A stretch of 64,000 nucleotides of DNA from Nematostella vectensis (lineage: Eukaryota > Cnidaria > Anthozoa > Actiniaria > Edwardsiidae). This document shows, piece after piece, positions 47,082-56,056 of this stretch. A program made the position numbers and the translations under genes. Where the stretch lies: contig NC_064038.1 in assembly GCF_932526225.1 (NCBI RefSeq), forward strand, positions 16,472,075 to 16,536,074, written 5' to 3'. Each line of letters begins with the position of its first letter. Position 1 is the stretch's first letter. The notes beneath the pieces are model-generated. The model was not told where the DNA came from, did not search any database, and worked only from the letters and a program-made list of their open reading frames with translations.

Positions 47082-47192
47082 CTATAACAACTTTAACAGC
47101 TTTTGAACATTACCCTTTTTGGCGTCATTACGGTTTTCCAAAAGAACTGCCTCCTCCTCCATCTTTGTATATTCAGATAAGAAGCTAGAAGC
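47082..47192 (-). pseudogene. Exon-like fragment, 36 codons to a stop (minus)
   Basis: An open frame of 36 codons on the minus strand ends in TAG at 47082-47084. It is rich in Glu, Lys and Leu (YTKMEEEAVLLENRN, then NVQKLLKLL), and looks more like coding sequence than the surrounding AT-rich DNA. ATTAG precedes it and could be a splice acceptor. It could be a further exon of the gene starting at 47802, but in the present sequence the middle exon ends in its own stop. No family recognised. Confidence 0.3.
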
Positions 47193-47521
47193 CTAATGCC
47201 TCTATATGCACCATTTAAATTTGAACCTGGTAGGCTAGCTTAAAAAGATAACTAGGTTCTTCATATGCAGGGTTTACTGTGATCAGAATATACGGACAAA
47301 AACCAACTACAGTAACATTAGATATTCAAAATAAATATCTGGACAAATTTTAGGTGCAAGACTGATTACTAGGTTTTTACTAAGCTAAGTTATTCAATTT
47401 TGTGCTTCAAGTAACAGTTTATAAAGCATAGGCGCTTTAGATGTAAGTACAGTGATTAGTGAATAACTTAAGTTTACAAAGTTTTTATTCGTTTCTTGCG
47501 ATTTACGCATTGATACATTCC

Positions 47522-47802
47522 TTATATCTCAAACTTCTTTCTTTTCTGGCTTTCAACTCGAGCACATTTTACTATCTCTATCATAATGTCCTGCGAAGAT
47601 AATAAAAGAAACACATAAAAAGGTAGTATTGCTTTGGAAGATAACAAAGAATCACAAAACATATCAGTCTAGTTCGAGAAATCCGCTCACGAACGATGAT
47701 TTGATGCTGAAGTTGGTCGCAAAAATCACATTTAGTATTGAACCTATCACATTATAAAGCCCATTACACACTAACCTTTAACTTCAATCCATGTTCTGCC
47801 AT
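47522..47802 (-). CDS. Putative two-exon mini-gene inside the transposon
   Basis: Exon 1 (47776-47802) starts at ATG, encodes MAEHGLKLK and ends AAAG with donor GTTAGT. The acceptor is a pyrimidine-rich TATCTTCGCAG, and exon 2 is 47522-47590 (DIMIEIVKCARVESQKR, then a few residues and TAA). The two exons join in phase, and an in-frame stop lies upstream of the ATG. Total 31 residues, basic at the C terminus. I do not recognise a family. It may be a captured host gene fragment, or the ends of a transposase gene left after internal deletion. The splice sites are predicted by eye only. Confidence 0.35.
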
Positions 47803-47829
47803 CAAATCCTCAAAAAAGGTGAATTACGC

Positions 47830-48010
47830 GTAGAAAAGCGGGAATAAACGGCTATCCGTTTGGAGGCTGTGATAATGGCTTTCGTTCGACCGTTATGATT
47901 TTGCGCCTTGGACCCAAGCCCCTCTCGGCCACTAAAGCGAGGGACGCCCGGTACATTTTGGTTTTACGGGCCCTGGTGAGCCGTCTTCTATCTGCAAAGC
48001 GGGACGTCTT
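47830..48010 (-). promoter_or_regulatory. CpG-richer segment, possible promoter/5' UTR of the minus-strand mini-gene
   Basis: About 180 bp with many CpG and GC runs (GACGCCCGG, GGGCCCTGG, GGGACG) between AT-rich flanks, directly upstream of the minus-strand ATG at 47802. Its composition differs from everything else in the element, so it may have been acquired. Confidence 0.35.
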
Positions 48011-48280
48011 TTTTTATAATCTCAAGTAGCATTTCTATTAGAAACAATATATATTATTTTATAATGTTCAAATCGGATCTAAGAATTTTATACAATTATC
48101 ACCCTACCTATCTTTCTTTTAAATGCAGTACTAATTATTCTGAGCGAATTTTGAAAGTACACCACATAAAACTCATGTTCGAGTCCAAGCCTGTCTTTGA
48201 TTACATTTCTTATTGTTGTAGTATAGCTGACAATATATGCAAGTATGGCGAGGCCTGTTATTGTATTGAAAATGTTCTTT

Positions 48281-48475
48281 TAGGATTTCCTAAGAATTTC
48301 CTAAGAGTTCCTAAATTGTAGAACTTCAAATCTTCTTCCTAAGATTTTCTTATCCAAATTATTTCAATTTTCTGGTCTACTGCTTATACTAGGAAATCCT
48401 AGGAATTTTTAGGAAGTTTAATTATATTTTGTTGTTTTGATCGAACTTAGTAAATCTTAGGAAACTCCTAGGCAC
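48281..48475. repeat. Clustered AGGAATTTCCTA-type inverted repeats
   Basis: GGATTTCCTAAGAATTTCCTA, then CCTAAGATTTTC, then CTAGGAAATCCTAGGAATTTTTAGGAAG and TCTTAGGAAACTCCTAGG: a family of short direct and inverted copies within 200 bp. Could be a nested small element or a foldback. Confidence 0.5.
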
Positions 48476-48589
48476 AGGGTAGAGTTTTTTGTCTCAATAC
48501 CAATAAATACGATAAATTATTATTTTTATCTTTTGTCTTATATAATAAAGACTATCGTTTTCCTTCTTAAATTCAGCTAATTCAGAGTA

Positions 48590-49078
48590 AAAAAACAACT
48601 CTCTTTATTTTATATATTTGGAGTGGTTTGTTACTGCTCTAAAAAGATACAGCTGGAGTAAAAACTACTCTTTCAACACGAGATGGCTGGAGTAGTTTTT
48701 ACTCTTCAAAACCTACCCCCTAAAAGGAGTACTTTTTTACTCCATTTCTTGACCATCTGGAGTAAAAATAACTCTTTTCACTTCAGATAGTTGGAGTAGC
48801 TTTTACTCTGCTAAAATTACTCCCAGAAAAGAGTACTTTTTACTCCATTATTTGACCAACAAGAGTGAAAATTACTCTTTTTCTAATAAACATTCGATAC
48901 TAATTCTCAGCAGAGTAAAACTTACTCTGTTAAGGGAGTAAACAAAAAAATTACTCCTCAGTGGAGTAGTTTTTACTCCAATAAAGGAGTTCAAATTACT
49001 CCTTTAAAAGTGCTCCATCGCAAAGAGTAGTTTTTACTCTCTGAGTGGAGTAAAAAAAACTCCCTGAAACTAACAGTG
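48590..49078. repeat. Right subterminal GGAGTA/TACTCC repeat region and terminal repeat
   Basis: Dense alternating GGAGTA and ACTCC/ACTCT motifs spaced 15-30 bp apart, ending in the terminal repeat. These are likely transposase-binding repeats by analogy with CACTA elements. Confidence 0.65.
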
Positions 49079-49138
49079 TAGAACTCATTAAAAAGCTTGC
49101 ATTTTTTTGTTATTCTTTCTTTATCTGAAATCAATCTC

Positions 49139-49144
49139 GCCGTG
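49139..49144 (+). pseudogene. tRNA-His stub with internal deletion
   Basis: GCCGTG joined to TCGTGTCTCTTC as at 43725, here just right of the transposon. Confidence 0.65.
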
Positions 49145-49284
49145 TCGTGTCTCTTCATGTTGTTCTGTAAGCCCCAATACTGAGTATGCACACCTATCTT
49201 GTTCAAGAGCATAAGCAAAAAGCTTAGAACTCCACAGAAAGCTTCCATTTATTTGTCATTTTTTCTTTATCTCAAATCGATCTC

Positions 49285-49355
49285 GAAGTTATCGATACTG
49301 GTTAGTACATTGCGTTGTGGCCGCAATAACCCAGGTTCGAATCCTGGTCACGGCA
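49285..49355 (+). pseudogene. tRNA-His(GTG) pseudogene, 5' acceptor decayed
   Basis: Same GAAGTTATCGATAC allele as 43871, with perfect anticodon and T arms. Confidence 0.75.
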
Positions 49356-49512
49356 ATTTTTTTTCAACTTTACTTGTTTGTCTTTGTGTTGTTCTTTAAG
49401 CCCCAATACTGAGTCTGCACTCGTATCTTGTTAAGAGCATAAGCAAAAAGCTTAGAACTCCATAGGAAGCTTCCATTTATTTGTCATTTTTTCTTTATCT
49501 CAAATCAATCTT

Positions 49513-49584
49513 GCCGTGATCGTATTCTGGTTAGTACATTGCGTTGTGTCCGCAATAACCCAGGTTCGAATCCTGGTCACGGCA
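49513..49584 (+). tRNA. tRNA-His(GTG)-like
   Basis: Acceptor, anticodon stem and T arm all pair. The D arm reads ATTCTGG (A14 lost) and the loop TTGTGTC has T at position 37. Confidence 0.62.
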
Positions 49585-49739
49585 TTTTTTTCAACTTTAA
49601 TTGTTTTTCTTTGTGTTATTCTTTAAGCCCCTTTACTGAGTATGCCCTCGTACCTTGTTTAAGAGCATAAGCAAAAAGCTTAGAACTCCATAGGAAGCTT
49701 CTATTTATTTGTTATTTTTTTTTATCTCAAATCAATCTT

Positions 49740-49813
49740 GCCGTGATCGTATTCTGGTTAGTACATTGCGTTGTGTCCGCAAAAATACTCAGGTTCGGAT
49801 CCTGGTCACGGCA
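49740..49813 (+). pseudogene. tRNA-His(GTG)-like with 2-nt insertion
   Basis: As 44102 with GCAAAAATACTCAGG; acceptor intact, T loop TTCGGAT. Confidence 0.6.
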
Positions 49814-49972
49814 TATTTTTTTCAACTTTAATTGTTTGTCTTTGTGTTGTTCTTTAAGCCCCTTTACTGAGTATGCCCTCGTACCTTGTTTAAGAGCATA
49901 AGCAAAAAGCTTAGATCTCCATAGAAAGATTCCAATTATTTGTCATTTTTTTCTTTATCTCAAATCAATCTC

Positions 49973-50044
49973 GAATTGATCGTATACTGGTTAGTAAATT
50001 GCGTTGTGGCCGCAATAACCCATGTTCGAATCCTGGTAACGGCA
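49973..50044 (+). pseudogene. tRNA-His(GTG) pseudogene, acceptor GAATTGA
   Basis: Relative of the GAG copies but still with a TTGTGGC loop, so it is probably ancestral to them. Confidence 0.68.
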
Positions 50045-50204
50045 TTTTTTTTTCAACTTTATTTGTTTGTCTTTGTGTTGTTCTGTAAGCCCCAATACTG
50101 AGTATGTACTCCTATCTTGTTCAAAAGCATACGCAAAAAAGCTTAGAACTCCACAGGAAGCTTCCATTTATTTGTCATTTTTTTCTGTATCTCAAATCAA
50201 TCTC

Positions 50205-50276
50205 GCCGTGATCGTATAGTGGTTAGTACATTGCGTTGTGGCCGTAATAACCCAGGTTCAAATAATAGTCATGTCA
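50205..50276 (+). pseudogene. tRNA-His pseudogene with a-type 3' half
   Basis: Complete 5' half (GCCGTGA, ATAGTGGTTAGTAC, TTGCG-TTGTGGC) followed by the decayed GGTTCAAATAATAGTCATG. It shows what an a copy looked like before the U4 segment replaced its 5' end. Confidence 0.72.
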
Positions 50277-50449
50277 TTATTTATTTTAACTTTGCTTGTT
50301 TGGCTGTTTTGTGGTGTCATGTAAGCCACAATACTCAGTATTGAATCGTACATTTTCTAAAACTAAAATTTAGATATATGCAAACTGCCTAGAACTCATT
50401 AAAAAGCTTGCATTTTTTGGTTATTTTTTCTTTATCTGAAATCAATCTC

Positions 50450-50455
50450 GCCGGG
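50450..50455 (+). pseudogene. tRNA-His stub with internal deletion
   Basis: GCCGGG joined to TCGTGTCTCTTC, the third instance of this junction. Confidence 0.6.
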
Positions 50456-50595
50456 TCGTGTCTCTTCATGTTGTACTGTAAGCCCCAATACTGAGTATGC
50501 ACACCTATCTTGTTCAAGAGCATAAGCAAAAAGCTTAGAACTCCACAGAAAGCTTCCATTTATTTGTCATTTTTTCTTTATCTCAAATCAATCTC

Positions 50596-50667
50596 GAAGT
50601 TATCGTATACTGGTTAGTACATTGCGTTGTGGCCGCAATAACCCAGGTTCAAATAATAGTCATGTCA
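50596..50667 (+). pseudogene. tRNA-His pseudogene, both ends decayed
   Basis: 5' GAAGTTATCGTATAC, good anticodon arm, 3' half of a type. It then joins directly to ATTAGAAAGCTTGC, a deletion of the normal spacer. Confidence 0.65.
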
Positions 50668-50719
50668 TTAGAAAGCTTGCATTTTTTTTTTATTTTTGTC
50701 TTTATCTGAAATCAATCTC

Positions 50720-50791
50720 GCCGTGATCGTATAGTGGTTAGTACACTACTTTGTGGCCGCAATAACCCAGGTTCGAATCCTGGTCACGGCA
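50720..50791 (+). tRNA. tRNA-His(GTG)-like, weak anticodon stem
   Basis: Acceptor, D and T arms canonical, loop TTGTGGC. The stem strand CTACT pairs with CGCAA at only two positions. Confidence 0.5.
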
Positions 50792-50947
50792 TTTTTTTTT
50801 AACTTTACTTATTTGTCTTTGTGTTGTTCTTTAAGCCCCAATACTGAGGCTGCACTCGTATCTTGTTAAGAGCATAAGCAAAAAGCTTAGAACTCCACAG
50901 GAAGCTTCAATTTATTTGTTTTTTTTTCTTTATCTGAAATCAATCTC

Positions 50948-51019
50948 GCCGTGATCGTATAGTGGTTAGTACATTGCGTCGTGGATGCAATAACTCAGGA
51001 TCGAATCCTGGTCACGGCA
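50948..51019 (+). tRNA. tRNA-His(GTG)-like, TCGTGGA-loop family
   Basis: Acceptor and D arm canonical. Anticodon arm TTGCG-TCGTGGA-TGCAA (C33, G-T closing pair); T arm TCAGG-ATCGAAT-CCTGG (A54). Confidence 0.55.
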
Positions 51020-51173
51020 ATTTTTTTTAACTTTACTTGTTTGTCTTCGTGTTTTGTAAGCCCCAATACTGAGTATGCACTCGTACCTTGTTTAAGAGCA
51101 TAAGCAAAAATCTTAGAAGTCAACAGGAAGCTTCCATTTATTTGTCATTTTTTCTTTATCTCAAATCAATCTA

Positions 51174-51245
51174 GCCGTGATCGTATAGTTGCTAGTACAT
51201 TGCGTTGTGGCCGCAATAACCCAGGTTCGAATCCTGGTCACGGCA
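51174..51245 (+). tRNA. tRNA-His(GTG), near-canonical
   Basis: Acceptor, anticodon arm and T arm match the canonical form exactly, with discriminator A and a following T8. The D loop reads AGTTGCTAG, losing one of the two conserved G. Confidence 0.7.
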
Positions 51246-51402
51246 TTTTTTTTCAACTTTACTTGTTTGTCTTCGTGTTGTTCTATAAGCCCTAATACTG
51301 AGTATGCACTCACATCTTGTTCAAAAGCATAAGCACAAAGCTTAGAACTCCAAAGGCAGCTTCCATTTATTTGTCATTTTTTCTTTATCACAAATCAATC
51401 TC

Positions 51403-51474
51403 GAATTGATCGTATACTGGTTAGTAAATTGCGTTGAGGCCGCAATAACCCATGTTCGAATCCTGGTCACGGCA
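51403..51474 (+). pseudogene. tRNA-His-derived copy with GAG anticodon
   Basis: Third GAG copy; the 3' end TCACGGCA is intact but the 5' strand is GAATTGA. Confidence 0.65.
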
Positions 51475-51635
51475 TTTTTTTTTTCAACTTTATTTGTTTG
51501 TCTTTGTGTTGTTCTGTAAGCCCCAATACTGAGTATGTACTCCTATCTTGTTTTAAGAGCATAAGCAAAAAGCTTAGAACTCCACAGGAGGCTTTCATTT
51601 ATTTGTCATTTTTTTCTGTATCTCAAATCAATCTC

Positions 51636-51707
51636 GCCGTGATCGTATAGTGGTTGGTACATTACGTAGTGGCCGCAATAACCAAGGTTCGAATAAAATT
51701 CATGTTA
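51636..51707 (+). pseudogene. c-type tRNA-His relic of unit 25
   Basis: Anticodon arm TTACG-TAGTGGC, 3' half GAATAAAATTCATGTTA. Confidence 0.7.
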
Positions 51708-51880
51708 TTTTTTATTTTAACTTTACTTGTTTGGCTGCTTTGTGTTGTCAGGTAAGCCACAAGACTGAGTATTGAATCGTACATTTTCTAACTAAAATTT
51801 AGATATATGCAAACTGCCTAGAACTCATTAGAAAGCTTGCATTTTTTTTGTTATTTTTTTATTTATGTGAAATCAATCTC

Positions 51881-51952
51881 GGCTTGATCGTATAGTAGTT
51901 AGTATATTGCGTAGTGGCCGCAATAACCCAGGTTCGAATCCTGGTCACGGCA
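51881..51952 (+). tRNA. tRNA-His(GTG)-like, d copy of unit 25
   Basis: Acceptor GGCTTGA with mismatches to TCACGGC, D arm ATAGTAGTTAG, loop TAGTGGC, canonical T arm and CTTTTTC terminator. Confidence 0.48.
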
Positions 51953-52382
51953 TCTTTTTCTACCTGCTGGTTCGTCTATTTTACCATCATTCCAATTTGA
52001 TAAATGTTTATTAATTGGACTGCGTAGAAATGAATGAGTTGAAAGAATGCAGTTTTTATGTTATATTCTTCTCAATTTAGTTAGATTTCTTCTTCCTGAA
52101 AATTTATTTTCTTTGATTTAATCAAACGCGCGCAGAGTAGGGGCATGTTGTTTTTGCTTTGTTTTCAAATAATTTGAAAATAAAGAAAAGTTTTGTCACA
52201 TTTTTCTTGTTTCCAAACATTGTACCACATGTAGTCAACGTTTGCTCCTGAGAGTTCTTTTTTCTGCCAAAGATATTCTAATTCCTTTGTCAATCATAGA
52301 TTTCAATAATTCGTTTCTCTTTTGTCCCACATTGACAAGATTTGTATTCCAAAGGTAACTCGTAGTCGTCTTTATCACGGCT

Positions 52383-52526
52383 AGCTTTGCGCAGTGGCAT
52401 TACCGTAGCTGATGAGGTCCATCCGAGGCGCGGTTATTGCAGATTGAAAACTTTTCCCAATACCCCGCGAGACGACTTGAAACATAGTCGGCTTTGCAAT
52501 TTTTGTGGGCCCTACTTAGGGCCACC
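52383..52526 (+). ncRNA. U4 spliceosomal snRNA, copy 26 (last)
   Basis: G at nt 15 but TTGAAACAT. Stem I strand is TTGCAGATTG (nt 59 T to A). Sm AATTTTTG. Upstream promoter elements and 3' box region are present with a few changes. It is the most isolated copy, embedded in the tRNA array. Confidence 0.92.
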
Positions 52527-53050
52527 ATTAACAAAGAAATGAAAAATAGAACATCTTTAGTAGAAAAGGCCTGGTTATTTGTGTGAGCCTTTTCTGAAAT
52601 GTGAAAATCAATGTATTAAAAACCATAACGTGCTCCTTTTCAAGAATGCAAAATAACCGTTTTCTTGGTAGTTAATGTGAATGTTTCGCAATTATGCGTT
52701 TGCAGTCGGTTCATATTTAGAAGAAATTACAAAATAAGCAAACGGCTAAGAGCTCCTTGGAAAGCTACCTTTTATCTCTCCAATTCCTTTCGGCAAAATT
52801 AGCTCCAGCAAGCAATAATAGGAGAGTTAACCGGCGAATAACTTTTATTGGGCTATTCCGTTTACCTTATATTCGTTTCAAATATGGTTACTAGGTAAAA
52901 TGACTATAAGAAGCAACCCGAAAACCCCGAGCGTTGTTGACTTGCTTGATCGGAAACATTCTGAATTTACTGGGACAGAAGGTTTAGATACAATTACTTT
53001 TTTGCGGAAACAGATCAACATTGATTGAGAGAATCTTTGTCACTTGGGAG

Positions 53051-53103
53051 GGTTAGAACATTGCGTTGTGGCCCCAATAACCCAGGTTCAAATAATAGTC
53101 ATG
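53051..53103 (+). pseudogene. a-type tRNA-His relic of unit 26
   Basis: GGTTAG start; TTGCG-TTGTGGC-CCCAA has one more mismatch. Confidence 0.75.
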
Positions 53104-53279
53104 TCATTATTTATTTTAACTTTACTTGTCTGGCTGCTTTGTGTTGTCATGTAAGCCACAATACCAAGTATTGAATCGTACATTTTCAAGACCTAAAATT
53201 TAGATATATGCAAACTGCCTAGAACTCATTAAAAAGCTAGCATTTTTTTGTTATTTGTTCTTTATCTGAAACCAATCTC

Positions 53280-53351
53280 GCCGTGAACGTATAGTGGTTA
53301 GTACACTCCTTTCTGGCCGCAATAACCCAGGTTTAAATCCTGGTCGCGGCA
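53280..53351 (+). pseudogene. b-type tRNA-His pseudogene of unit 26
   Basis: GCCGTGAACG (T8 changed to A), CTCCT-TTCTGGC stem-loop, T loop TTTAAAT. Confidence 0.75.
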
Positions 53352-53508
53352 TTTTTTTTTCAACTTTACTTGTTTGTCTCCATGTTGTTCTGTAAGCCCT
53401 AATACTGAGTATGCACTCGTACCATGTTTAAGAGCATAAGCAAAAAGCTTAGAACTCCATATGAAGTTTCCATTTATTTGTCATTTTTCTTTATCTCAAA
53501 TCAATCTC

Positions 53509-53580
53509 GCCGTGATCGTATAGTGGTTAGTTCATTGCGTTGTGGCCGCAATAACCCAGGTTCGAATCCTGGTCACGGCC
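53509..53580 (+). tRNA. tRNA-His(GTG), near-canonical, discriminator C
   Basis: Acceptor, anticodon arm and T arm are perfect. D stem GTAT/GTTC has one T-T mismatch. The base after the acceptor is C, not A. T7 follows. Confidence 0.66.
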
Positions 53581-53736
53581 TTTTTTTCAACTTTACTTGT
53601 TTGTCTTCGTGTTGTTCTGTAAGCCCTAATACTGAGTATGCACTCCCATCTTGTTGAAAAGCATAGGCAAAAACCTTAGAACTCCACAGGAAGCTTCCAT
53701 TTATTTGTCATTTTTTCTTTACCTCAAATCAATCTC

Positions 53737-53808
53737 GCCGTGATCGTATAGTTGTTAGTTCATTGCGTTGTGGCCGCAATAACCCAGGTTCGAATCCTGG
53801 TCACGGCG
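53737..53808 (+). tRNA. tRNA-His(GTG)-like, discriminator G
   Basis: Perfect acceptor, anticodon and T arms; D arm AGTTGTTAGTTC loses one conserved G and one pair; discriminator G. Confidence 0.6.
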
Positions 53809-53980
53809 TGTTTTTTTAACTTTACTTGTTTGGCTACTTTGTGTCGACATGTAAGCCACAATACTAAGTATTGAATCGTACATTTTCTAGAAATAACATT
53901 TAGATATATGCAAACAGCCTAGCACTCCTCAGAAAGCTTCAATTTATTTGTTATTTTTTTCTTTATCTCAAATCAATCTC

Positions 53981-54052
53981 GCCGTGATCGTATAGTGGTT
54001 AGTACATTGCGTCGTGGATGCAATAACCCAGGATCGAATCCTGGTCACGGCA
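53981..54052 (+). tRNA. tRNA-His(GTG)-like, TCGTGGA-loop family
   Basis: C33 and A54 variants; T stem is CCAGG/CCTGG here, fully paired. Confidence 0.56.
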
Positions 54053-54210
54053 TTTTTTTTTCAACTTTACTTGTTTGTCTTTGTGCTGTTCTTTAAGCCC
54101 TAATACTGAGTATGCACCCGTACCTTGTTTTAGGGCATAAGCAAAAAGCTTAGAACTCCACAGGAAGCTTCCATTTATTTGTCATTTTTTCTTTATCTCA
54201 AATCAATCTC

Positions 54211-54282
54211 GCAGTGATCGTATAGTGGTTAGTAAATTGCGTTATGGCCGCAATAACCCAGGTTCGAATCCTGGTCACAGCA
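54211..54282 (+). tRNA. tRNA-His-derived copy with ATG anticodon
   Basis: Anticodon arm TTGCG-TTATGGC-CGCAA is fully paired with ATG in place of GTG. Acceptor GCAGTGA/TCACAGC has an A-A mismatch. Confidence 0.52.
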
Positions 54283-54438
54283 TTTTTTTTCAACTTTACT
54301 TGTTTGTCTTTGTGCTGTTCTTTAAGCCCTAATACTGAGTATGCACCCGTACCTTGTTTAAGAGCATAAGCAAAAAGCTTAGAACTCCACAGGAAGCTTC
54401 CATTTATTTGTCATTTTTCTTTATCTCAAATCAATCTC

Positions 54439-54510
54439 GCCTTGATCGTATAGTGGTTAGTTAATTGCGTTGTGGCCGCAATAACACAGGTTCGAATCCT
54501 GGTCACACCA
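54439..54510 (+). pseudogene. tRNA-His(GTG) pseudogene, acceptor TCACACC
   Basis: GCCTTGA and TCACACCA pair poorly; AACACAGG in the T arm; anticodon arm intact. Confidence 0.65.
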
Positions 54511-54667
54511 TTTTTTTTTCAACTTTACTTGTTTCTCTTTGTGCTGTTGTTTAACCCTAATACTGAGTATAAACTCGTACCTTGTTTAAGAGCATAAGCG
54601 AAAAGCTTAGAACTCCACAGGAAGCTTCAATTTATTTGTTATTTTTTCTTTATCTGAAATCAATCTC

Positions 54668-54739
54668 GCCGTGATCGTATAGTGGTTAGTACATTGCGTC
54701 GTGGATGCAATAACTCAGGATCGAATCCTGGTCACGGCA
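54668..54739 (+). tRNA. tRNA-His(GTG)-like, TCGTGGA-loop family
   Basis: Same as 50948 with perfect acceptor and D arm. Confidence 0.56.
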
Positions 54740-54893
54740 TTTTTTTTCAACTTTACTTGTTTGTCTTCGTGTTTTGTAAGCCCCAATACTGAGTATGCAC
54801 TCGTACCTTGTTTAAGAGCAAAAGCAAAAAGCTTAGAAGTCAACAGGAAGCTTCCATTTATTTGTCATTTTTTCTTTATCTCAAATCAATCTA

Positions 54894-54965
54894 GCCGTGA
54901 TCGTATAGTTGTTAGTACATTGCGTTGTGGCCGCAATAACCCAGGTTCGAATCCTGGTCACGGCA
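54894..54965 (+). tRNA. tRNA-His(GTG), near-canonical
   Basis: Differs from the canonical form only in the D loop (AGTTGTTAG, G18 replaced by T). Acceptor, anticodon and T arms perfect, discriminator A, T8 terminator. With 51174 and 56288 it is among the best candidates for an active gene. Confidence 0.72.
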
Positions 54966-55120
54966 TTTTTTTTCAACTTTACTTGTTTGTCTTTGTGTTG
55001 TTCTGTAAGCCCCAATACTGAGTCTGCACTCGTACCTTGTTTAAGAGCATAAGCAAAAAGCTTAGAACTCCACAGGAAGCTTTCATTTATTTGTTATTTT
55101 TTTTATCTGAATTCAATTTC

Positions 55121-55192
55121 GCCGTGATCGTATAGTGGTTAGTACACTCCGTTGTGGCCGCAATAACCCAGGTTCGAATCCTGGTCACGGCC
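55121..55192 (+). tRNA. tRNA-His(GTG)-like, weak anticodon stem
   Basis: CTCCG-TTGTGGC-CGCAA pairs at three of five positions; discriminator C; other arms good. Confidence 0.52.
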
Positions 55193-55349
55193 TTTTTTTT
55201 CAACTTTACTTGTTTGTCTTCGTGTTGTTCTGTAAGCCCTAATACTGAGTATGCACTCCCATCTTGTTCAAAAGCATAGGCAAAAACTATAGAACTCCAC
55301 AGGAAGCTTCCATTTATTTGTCATTTTTTCATTATCTCAAATCAATCTC

Positions 55350-55421
55350 GCCTTGATCGTATAGTGGTTAGTTCATTGCTTTATGGCCGCAATAACCCAG
55401 GTTCGAATCCTGGTCACGGCG
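55350..55421 (+). pseudogene. tRNA-His-derived copy with ATG anticodon, weak stems
   Basis: TTGCT-TTATGGC-CGCAA; acceptor GCCTTGA has a mismatch at position 4; discriminator G. Confidence 0.55.
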
Positions 55422-55593
55422 TTTTTTTTTAACTTTACTTGTTTGGCTACTATGTGTCGACATGTAAGCCACAATACTAAGTATTGAATCGTACATTTTC
55501 TAGAAATAAAATTTAGATATATGCAAACAGCCTAGCACTCATCAGAAAGCTTCAATTTATTTGTTATTTTTTTCTTTATCTCAAATCAATCTC

Positions 55594-55665
55594 GGCGTCA
55601 TCGTATAGTGGTTAGTAAATTACTTCGTGGATGCAATAACCCAGCATCGAATCCTGGTCACGGGG
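55594..55665 (+). pseudogene. tRNA-His pseudogene, GGCGTCA acceptor
   Basis: GGCGTCATCG start, ACTTCGTGGATG anticodon region and end TCACGGGG. The duplicate at 57231 is nearly identical. Confidence 0.65.
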
Positions 55666-55835
55666 TTTTGTTTTCTTTTTTTTTTCAACTTTATTTGTTT
55701 GTCTTTGTGTTGTTCGGTAAGCCTCAATACTGAGTATGTACTCATATCTTATTCAAGAGCATAAGCAAAAAGCTTAGAACTCCACAGGAAGCTTCCATTT
55801 ATTTGTCAATTTTTTCTTTCTTTCAAATCAATCTC

Positions 55836-55868
55836 GCTGTGATCGTATAGTGGTTAGTACACTACGTT
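55836..55868 (+). pseudogene. 5' half of a tRNA-His copy at an inversion junction
   Basis: GCTGTGATCG through ACTACGTT, then the sequence flips to the complement of another copy. With 55869-55898 it forms a long fold-back. Confidence 0.7.
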
Positions 55869-55898
55869 GCAATGAACTAACCACTATACGATCAAGGC
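55869..55898 (-). pseudogene. Partial 5' half of minus-strand tRNA-His copy
   Basis: Complement reads GCCTTGATCG, ATAGTGGTTAG, TTCATTGC and then stops at the junction. Confidence 0.7.
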
Positions 55899-56056
55899 GA
55901 GATTGATTTGAGATAATGAAAAAATGACAAATAAATGGAAGCTTCCTGTGGAGTTCTAAGGTTTTTGCCTATGCTTTTGAACAAGATGGGAGTGCATACT
56001 CAGTATTAGGGCTTACAGAACAACACGAAGACAAACAAGTAAAGTTGAAAAAAAAA

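Larger units (their letters stand above)
46386..49078. mobile_element. CACTA/EnSpm-Mirage-like non-autonomous DNA transposon
   Basis: 2,693 bp inserted in the a-b spacer of unit 25. The left end CACTGTTGTTTCAGAGAGT mirrors the right end ACTCCCTGAAACTAACAGTG as inverted repeats with few mismatches. The insertion splits CCTAGAACTC into CCTA and TAGAACTC, a TA target duplication at 46384-46385 and 49079-49080. Both subterminal regions (46,400-46,790 and 48,590-49,075) are packed with direct and inverted GGAGTA/TACTCC motifs. CACTA-group transposons have CACTA/G termini, 2-3 bp duplications and dense subterminal repeats. No transposase ORF is seen. A Tc1-type origin (also TA) fits the termini less well. 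Confidence 0.8.

Noticed and set aside
48064-48321. 85-codon ORF inside the transposon
   Set aside because: AT-rich, no recognisable domain, runs into the short inverted-repeat cluster; probably chance.
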